Assembly: GCA_041920505.1 (NCBI GenBank) | Contig: JBHGXV010000046.1 | Location: forward strand, 1 to 18,518 | Source: JBHGXV01 sp041920505 | GTDB taxonomy: Bacteria > Bacillota > Bacilli > Brevibacillales > Brevibacillaceae | Direction of reading: 5' to 3' | Length of the DNA stretch: 18,518 nt | In this document: positions 14,692-18,518 of the stretch, piece after piece | Layout of the letters: each line of letters opens with the position of its first letter | Numbering within the stretch: position 1 is the first letter of the stretch | Translations under genes and position numbers: made by a program | Notes under the pieces: generated by a model | Database searches by the model: none | What the model was told of the DNA's origin: nothing | Seen by the model: only the letters and a program-made list of their open reading frames with translations

Positions 14692-15288
14692 ATGGAAGCA
14701 GCAAAACGGTCTGCCCGGATCGACCGCAAAACCAATGAGACGAATATTTCCTTGCGCTTTGCCATTGACGGCGAAGGAAACACCCGGCTGGACACGCAGG
14801 TGCCGTTTCTTGGCCATATGCTGGACCTATTCGCCCGCCACGGACATTTTGACCTGGAGGTACAGGCGCAGGGAGACATCGAGATTGACTACCATCACAC
14901 GGTGGAAGACATCGGCATCTGCCTGGGGCAGGCCTTGCGCGAGGCGCTGGGCGACAAGAAGGGGATCAGGCGGTACGGCAATGCCTTCGTGCCGATGGAC
15001 GAGGCGCTCGCTCAGGTGGTGATCGACCTGAGCAACCGGCCGCACCTGGAGTATCGCGCGTCGTATCCGTCGACGCAGGTCGGCCAGTTTCCTGTCGAAC
15101 TGGTTCACGAGTTTTTGTGGAAACTGGCTCTGGAAGCGAGGATGAACCTGCACGTCATCCTGCACTACGGGCAGAATACCCACCACATGATCGAGGCGAT
15201 TTTCAAGGCGCTCGGCCGGGCGCTGGACGAGGCGACGACGATCGATCCCCGGGTCAAGGGCGTACCCTCGACGAAAGGACTGTTGTAA
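14692..15288 (+). CDS. hisB: Imidazoleglycerol-phosphate dehydratase
   Basis: HisB dehydrates imidazole glycerol phosphate to imidazole acetol phosphate. This is the monofunctional 198-residue enzyme without the phosphatase domain of the enterobacterial HisB. The manganese-binding histidine motifs are present: FLGHMLDLFARHGHFDL (about 39-55), DYHHTVEDIG (64-73) and NTHHMIEAIFKALGRAL (about 162-178). The ATG at 14692 has a GGGGGAAAG-like site upstream, 18 bases after hisD. The stop abuts the hisH ATG with no gap. Confidence 0.97.
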   Translation: MEAAKRSARIDRKTNETNISLRFAIDGEGNTRLDTQVPFLGHMLDLFARHGHFDLEVQAQGDIEIDYHHTVEDIGICLGQALREALGDKKGIRRYGNAFVPMDEALAQVVIDLSNRPHLEYRASYPSTQVGQFPVELVHEFLWKLALEARMNLHVILHYGQNTHHMIEAIFKALGRALDEATTIDPRVKGVPSTKGLL

Positions 15289-15909
15289 ATGATCGGCATC
15301 ATCGACTACGGGATGGGAAATCTGTACAGTCTGGGCAAAGCGCTGGAGCGCCTTGGCTACGCCTACGAGTTCGTAAGCGACGGCGAGCGGCTTGTGCGGT
15401 TTGACGGGATCATTTTGCCTGGTGTCGGCGCGTTTGGCGACGCGATGAAAAACATCCGCGACCGCAACCTGACCGACCCGATCCGCGCGTACGCGGCGAG
15501 CGGCAAACCGGTGCTGGGAATTTGTCTTGGCATGCAACTGTTGTTCAGCACGAGTGAAGAACACGGGCGGCACGAAGGGCTTGATTTGTTGCCGGGAGAA
15601 GTCGTCCGGTTCGCCGGAGGGTACAAGGTTCCGCACATGGGCTGGAATCAGTTGACGCTGCTAAGGCCCGATCATCCGCTGTTGGAGGGGGTAAACAGCG
15701 GGGACTATGTCTACTTTGTCCACTCGTTCCACGTGCGGGTGGCCCGGCGCGACGATCTGCTGGCGACGACCGACTACCACCAGGACGTCACCGCCATCGT
15801 CGGCCGGGAGAATGTCTGCGGAATGCAGTTCCATCCGGAAAAGAGCGGAGAAACCGGGATGCGCCTGTTGCAAAATTTCGCAAAACGCTGCGAGGGGGTC
15901 CTGCAATGA
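15289..15909 (+). CDS. hisH: Imidazole glycerol phosphate synthase, glutamine amidotransferase subunit
   Basis: HisH hydrolyses glutamine and channels ammonia to HisF, making imidazole glycerol phosphate and AICAR. It is a 206-residue class I amidotransferase with nucleophile C79 (GICLGMQ) and the catalytic His182 and Glu184 (FHPEKSGE). PGVGAFG (44-50) forms the oxyanion region. It begins immediately after the hisB stop, and its own stop overlaps the hisA ATG (ATGA, 15906-15909). It is separated from its partner hisF only by hisA, the usual order. Confidence 0.97.
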   Translation: MIGIIDYGMGNLYSLGKALERLGYAYEFVSDGERLVRFDGIILPGVGAFGDAMKNIRDRNLTDPIRAYAASGKPVLGICLGMQLLFSTSEEHGRHEGLDLLPGEVVRFAGGYKVPHMGWNQLTLLRPDHPLLEGVNSGDYVYFVHSFHVRVARRDDLLATTDYHQDVTAIVGRENVCGMQFHPEKSGETGMRLLQNFAKRCEGVLQ

Positions 15910-16643
15910 GCTTTACGATTTATCCGGCCATCGATATTCGCGGCGGAAAATGCGTCCGCCTGTTTCAAGGCGATTACGCCCAGGAGACGGTGTACGGCGA
16001 GTCGCCGCTTGAGGTGGCGAAACAGTGGGCGGCCCAGGGGGCGTCCTGCATTCATTTGGTCGATCTGGACGGCGCCAAGGAAGGCAGGCCGGTCCATGCC
16101 GAGCTGATTCGCTCGATTGCGCAAACGGTCGGCGTTCCTGTGCAGGTGGGCGGCGGGATTCGCACCGAAAGCGACATTGCGGACTACCTGGAAGGCGGCG
16201 TTGCCCGCGTCATTCTCGGGACGGCCGCGATTGAGAACCGGCCGTTCGTGACAAAAGTGCTGGGGCTGTACGGCAAACAGATCGCCATCGGCTTGGATTG
16301 TCGAGGAGGATACGTGGCGACGCGCGGCTGGCTGACGACGACCACTATAAAAGCGTCTGAGTTGGCCGATGAGTTGATCGCCCTCGGGGCGGAAACGTTT
16401 ATTTACACCGATATTTCCCGCGACGGCACGCTGAGCGGGCCCAACGTGGACGAGATCGTCGGGTTGGCCCGTTCGACGGGGAAACAGGTGATCGCGTCCG
16501 GCGGGGTCAGCATCACCGAAGATTTGCTGGCGCTGGCCCGCTATGCCCAAGAGGGCGTGAGCGGCGCGATCGTCGGCAAGGCCTTGTACACGGGCGCGAT
16601 CGATCTGGCGACCGCCCTCAAGCGGATCGGGGAGGTCGGGTAA
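15906..16643 (+). CDS. hisA: ProFAR isomerase (phosphoribosylformimino-AICAR-P isomerase)
   Basis: HisA performs the Amadori rearrangement of ProFAR to PRFAR. The 245-residue product is a (beta/alpha)8 barrel with the catalytic aspartates D10 (YPAIDIRGGKCVRL) and D131 (IGLDCRGG). Phosphate-binding motifs are VGGGIRTE in the first half and IASGGVS in the second, reflecting the half-barrel duplication. Its ATG overlaps the hisH stop by four bases, indicating coupled translation. Confidence 0.97.
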   Translation: MSFTIYPAIDIRGGKCVRLFQGDYAQETVYGESPLEVAKQWAAQGASCIHLVDLDGAKEGRPVHAELIRSIAQTVGVPVQVGGGIRTESDIADYLEGGVARVILGTAAIENRPFVTKVLGLYGKQIAIGLDCRGGYVATRGWLTTTTIKASELADELIALGAETFIYTDISRDGTLSGPNVDEIVGLARSTGKQVIASGGVSITEDLLALARYAQEGVSGAIVGKALYTGAIDLATALKRIGEVG

Positions 16644-16644
16644 G

Positions 16645-17403
16645 GTGCTGGCGAAGCGGATTATTCCCTGTCTGGACGTAAAAGAGGGCCGGGTGGTAAA
16701 AGGCGTGCAGTTCGTCGGATTGCGCGACGCCGGCGATCCGGTGGAACTGGCGACCAGGTACAGCCAGGAGGGGGCGGACGAACTGGTGTTTCTCGACATC
16801 TCCGCTTCCCACGAAGGGCGCAAGACCATGGTGGATGTGATTGAACGGACCGCCGCCAACATCACCATTCCGTTTACGGTCGGCGGCGGCATCAATAGCG
16901 TGGAGGACATGAAGCGCATCCTTCGCGCGGGAGCCGATAAGATTTCGTTGAATACAGCCGCCGTGCTTCGTCCCGAACTGATTCGGGAGGGAGCGACGGT
17001 GTTCGGCTCCCAGTGTGTCGTCGTGGCGATCGACGCGCGGCGGGTCGCACCCGGGAAGTGGGAGGTGTATACGCACGGCGGACGCAATGCTGCCGGACGC
17101 GACGTGATCGAATGGGCGAAGGAAGCGGAAGCGCTTGGCGCCGGCGAGATTTTGCTCACCAGCATGGACGACGACGGGGAAAAGAAAGGATTCGGCATCG
17201 AGCTGACCCGTGCGGTCTCCGAAGCGGTGGGCATCCCGGTGATTGCCTCCGGCGGCGCCGGGGCGGTGGAGCACTTCGCCGAGGTGTTGACCGAAGGAAA
17301 GGCAGATGCCGCGTTGGCCGCGTCGATTTTTCACTATGAGGAAACGTCGATTGTGTCAGTCAAGGCGTATCTGGCAGAGAAAGGAGTTGTCATCCGCCCA
17401 TGA
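16645..17403 (+). CDS. hisF: Imidazole glycerol phosphate synthase, cyclase subunit
   Basis: HisF uses ammonia from HisH to close the imidazole ring. The 252-residue barrel carries the catalytic aspartates D11 (IIPCLDVKEGRVVKG) and D130 (VVAIDARRV), plus VGGGI and IASGGAGAVEHF phosphate sites. The start is GTG 16645 with GGGAGGT (about 16630-16636) eight bases upstream inside the hisA end. The stop overlaps the hisI ATG (ATGA, 17400-17403). Confidence 0.97.
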   Translation: MLAKRIIPCLDVKEGRVVKGVQFVGLRDAGDPVELATRYSQEGADELVFLDISASHEGRKTMVDVIERTAANITIPFTVGGGINSVEDMKRILRAGADKISLNTAAVLRPELIREGATVFGSQCVVVAIDARRVAPGKWEVYTHGGRNAAGRDVIEWAKEAEALGAGEILLTSMDDDGEKKGFGIELTRAVSEAVGIPVIASGGAGAVEHFAEVLTEGKADAALAASIFHYEETSIVSVKAYLAEKGVVIRP

Positions 17404-18047
17404 GTGTGCAATCGTTGTGGGAACGTTTGAAATTCGACGCCGACGGGCTGATCCCGGCGATCGTGCAGGACGCGGTCAGCAAGGAAGTGCTCACCCTGGC
17501 GTACATGAATCGAGAGTCGCTGCAAAAAACGCTGGAAACCGGCGAAACCTGGTTCTGGAGCCGTTCGCGGCAAGAGCTGTGGCACAAAGGCGCCACGTCC
17601 GGGAACACGCAGCGGGTGGTCGCGATGCGTTACGATTGTGACGGAGACGCGCTGGTCGTGCAGGTGGTGCCCGCCGGCCCCGCTTGTCACACAGGCAGCT
17701 ACAGTTGTTTCACGGAATCGGTCGCGCTGGAAGGGGGGCAGGCAGACGGGGTGCAGCCGTCGTCTGACCGCTTTGCGATCCTGAATGAGTTGGAGTCGCT
17801 GATCGCCGCCCGCGAAGCGGAACGGCCGGAAGGTTCGTACACCACCTACTTGTTTGACAAAGGGGTCGACAAGATCCTGAAAAAAGTGGGGGAAGAGGCG
17901 GCGGAAGTGATCATTGCCGCCAAAAACGCGAGCCACGACGAACTTCGCTACGAGGCCGCCGATTTGCTTTTCCACTTGCTGGTGCTGCTTCGCGAGCGGA
18001 AGCTGCCGCTCGACGCGGTGTTGGCTGAACTGCGGCAGCGCCGGTAA
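17400..18047 (+). CDS. hisIE: Bifunctional phosphoribosyl-AMP cyclohydrolase / phosphoribosyl-ATP pyrophosphatase
   Basis: This fusion catalyses steps two and three of the pathway. The 215-residue product has an N-terminal HisI domain with YMNRESLQKTLETGETWFWS (about 38-57), ELWHKGATSGNTQ, and metal ligands in YDCDGD (76-81) and PACHTGSYSCF. A C-terminal HisE domain (about 120-215) contains LFDKGVDKILKKVGEEAAEV and YEAADLLFHLLVLL, the EExxE/ExxD NTP-pyrophosphatase helices. It is the last gene of the operon; a hairpin terminator lies 70 bases downstream. The first ATG overlaps the hisF stop. Confidence 0.96.
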   Translation: MSVQSLWERLKFDADGLIPAIVQDAVSKEVLTLAYMNRESLQKTLETGETWFWSRSRQELWHKGATSGNTQRVVAMRYDCDGDALVVQVVPAGPACHTGSYSCFTESVALEGGQADGVQPSSDRFAILNELESLIAAREAERPEGSYTTYLFDKGVDKILKKVGEEAAEVIIAAKNASHDELRYEAADLLFHLLVLLRERKLPLDAVLAELRQRR

Positions 18048-18114
18048 GTCAATCGCCTTTTGCCGCCGATTTGTCGCAGAAAGGAACTGACACGCACCGC
18101 GCATTCCATATCTT

Positions 18115-18159
18115 AAAGGGGCATCCGGTTGTCGCTGTATATGAGGCCGGATGCCCTTT
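18115..18159 (+). terminator. Terminator of the his operon
   Basis: GGGCATCCGG (18119-18128) pairs perfectly with CCGGATGCCC (18147-18156) around an 18-nt loop; AAA (18115-18117) and TTT (18157-18159) extend the stem past one bulged G. A moderately T-rich tail (tttgatttgtt) follows. Confidence 0.7.
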
Positions 18160-18222
18160 GATTTGTTCCATGCTGGCGTCACATGAATAAAATTGGTTCC
18201 TGATTTTCTTTTAAAATTGGTG

Positions 18223-18252
18223 TTGACTTTTCTAGTAACGATGTGATAGAGT
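18223..18252 (+). promoter_or_regulatory. rRNA operon promoter P1
   Basis: TTGACT (18223-18228), an 18-bp spacer and TAGAGT (18247-18252) with a TGn extension form the first rrn promoter. It aligns base for base with P2 108 bp downstream. The upstream stretch tgattttcttttaaaa is AT-rich like an UP element. A small GTCGC/GCGAC hairpin (18260-18275) lies near the 5' end of the P1 transcript. Confidence 0.65.
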
Positions 18253-18330
18253 AAACCATGTCGCCGCTGAGCGACGCGAAAACAAAAGAGATTGAGAGGT
18301 TGAGTCAAACCGGTTTTCTTAAAAATGTGG

Positions 18331-18360
18331 TTGACTCTCTCTGGTCGAACGTGTTATAGT
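18331..18360 (+). promoter_or_regulatory. rRNA operon promoter P2
   Basis: TTGACT (18331-18336), an 18-bp spacer and TATAGT (18355-18360), with TGT as extended -10, make a strong sigma-A promoter about 90 bp before the mature 16S rRNA. Tandem P1/P2 promoters are usual for rrn operons in Bacillales. Confidence 0.8.
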
Positions 18361-18374
18361 AGCAAATGTTCGAC
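18344..18374. repeat. Inverted repeat GTCGAAC-N17-GTTCGAC around the P2 -10
   Basis: Perfect 7-bp arms lie at 18344-18350 and 18368-18374, bracketing the P2 -10 hexamer and the expected start point. Because transcription should begin near the right arm, it cannot act as an RNA hairpin in the P2 transcript; it would act on DNA, or in the P1 transcript. Confidence 0.5.
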
Positions 18375-18378
18375 AAAA

Positions 18379-18397
18379 TGCTCTTTGAAAACTGAAC
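18379..18397 (+). promoter_or_regulatory. rrn leader boxA antitermination element
   Basis: TGCTCTTTGAAAACTGAAC corresponds to the conserved boxA-type leader found before 16S rRNA in Bacillus relatives, where Nus factors bind the nascent RNA to prevent premature termination. It lies 55 bases before the mature 16S start. Confidence 0.7.
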
Positions 18398-18452
18398 AGC
18401 GAAGCGTGATGAGAAGCCAATGTTTTATGAACCTTGATCAATCCTTTTCAAC

Positions 18453-18518
18453 TTTATTGGAGAGTTTGATCCTGGCTCAGGACGAACGCTGGCGGCGTGC
18501 CTAATACATGCAAGTCGA
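18453..18518 (+). rRNA. rrs: 16S ribosomal RNA, 5' end (partial)
   Basis: From TTTATTGGAGAGTTTGATCC onward the sequence is the canonical bacterial 16S 5' end, including AGAGTTTGATCCTGGCTCAG (the universal 27F region) and GACGAACGCTGGCGGCGTGC. Only about 66 bases are inside the window. The 5' boundary is placed by similarity to the B. subtilis mature end and could differ by a base or two. Upstream are boxA, P2 and P1, so this starts an rRNA operon that follows the his operon in the same direction. Confidence 0.97.

Noticed and set aside
18344..18374. LexA operator at rRNA promoter P2
   Set aside because: The GAAC/GTTC arms resemble SOS half-sites, but they are 17 bases apart instead of 4, and neither half has a partner at the right spacing.
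1..18518. CRISPR arrays, tRNA genes, anti-phage defence islands
   Set aside because: I saw no regularly spaced direct repeats, no tRNA-like cloverleaf in the spacers, and no nuclease, methylase or toxin-antitoxin genes among the supported coding regions.

Overview
The window is a chromosomal segment of a fairly GC-rich (visually about 60 %) Gram-positive bacterium of the order Bacillales. Three things point there. The gene order uvrB-uvrA-yvlD ... hprK ... yvoF-hisZGDBHAF-hisIE matches the Bacillus subtilis backbone. The ribosome binding sites are strong and GGAGG-like, with frequent GTG/TTG starts. The 16S rRNA 5' end and its boxA leader are of Bacillales type. I cannot assign a genus from the sequence.

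Layout. (1) Positions 1-~1040 hold the right-hand part of an AT-rich IS3-family (IS150-like) insertion sequence: the end of orfA, an A6G -1 frameshift site and a complete DDE transposase orfB. (2) Positions 1063-1986 (minus) hold a lone FlgD-type flagellar hook-capping scaffold gene whose C-terminal half is three tandem copies of one beta-rich module. (3) Positions 2075-7022 hold a LexA/DinR box, an extended -10 promoter and the uvrB-uvrA excision-repair operon. (4) Positions 7123-7497 hold a yvlD-like four-helix membrane protein, followed by a terminator that works on both strands. (5) Positions 7586-9656 (minus) hold a compact agr-type quorum-sensing operon in the order agrC-agrB-agrD. It includes a 41-residue cyclic-lactone pro-peptide gene, but there is no agrA response regulator anywhere in the window. 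(6) Positions 9899-11340 hold hprK (HPr kinase/phosphorylase) and a yvoF-like hexapeptide acyltransferase, then a terminator. (7) Positions 11426-18047 hold the histidine operon hisZ-hisG-hisD-hisB-hisH-hisA-hisF-hisIE, with its own promoter and terminator. (8) Positions 18223-18518 hold tandem rRNA promoters, boxA and the first ~66 nt of 16S rRNA, cut by the window end.

How the genes work together. UvrA and UvrB form the damage-recognition complex and are probably SOS-induced through the LexA box. The his operon encodes nearly the whole pathway from PRPP and ATP to histidine, using the short HisG plus HisZ regulatory-subunit form of ATP phosphoribosyltransferase. HisC and the histidinol-phosphate phosphatase must be encoded elsewhere. 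HprK links carbon status to catabolite repression. The agr cassette sits exactly at the yvlD/hprK junction, looks less GC-rich than its neighbours and is transcribed against them, so it is the most probable acquired functional system here. The lgt and ppaX genes that separate hprK from yvoF in B. subtilis are absent.

Most noteworthy: the un-annotated AgrD peptide (predicted ring Cys-Thr-Gly-Ile-Leu, then HEPKPP), the missing AgrA partner, the triplicated FlgD module, and a 7-bp inverted repeat flanking the -10 of the second rRNA promoter.
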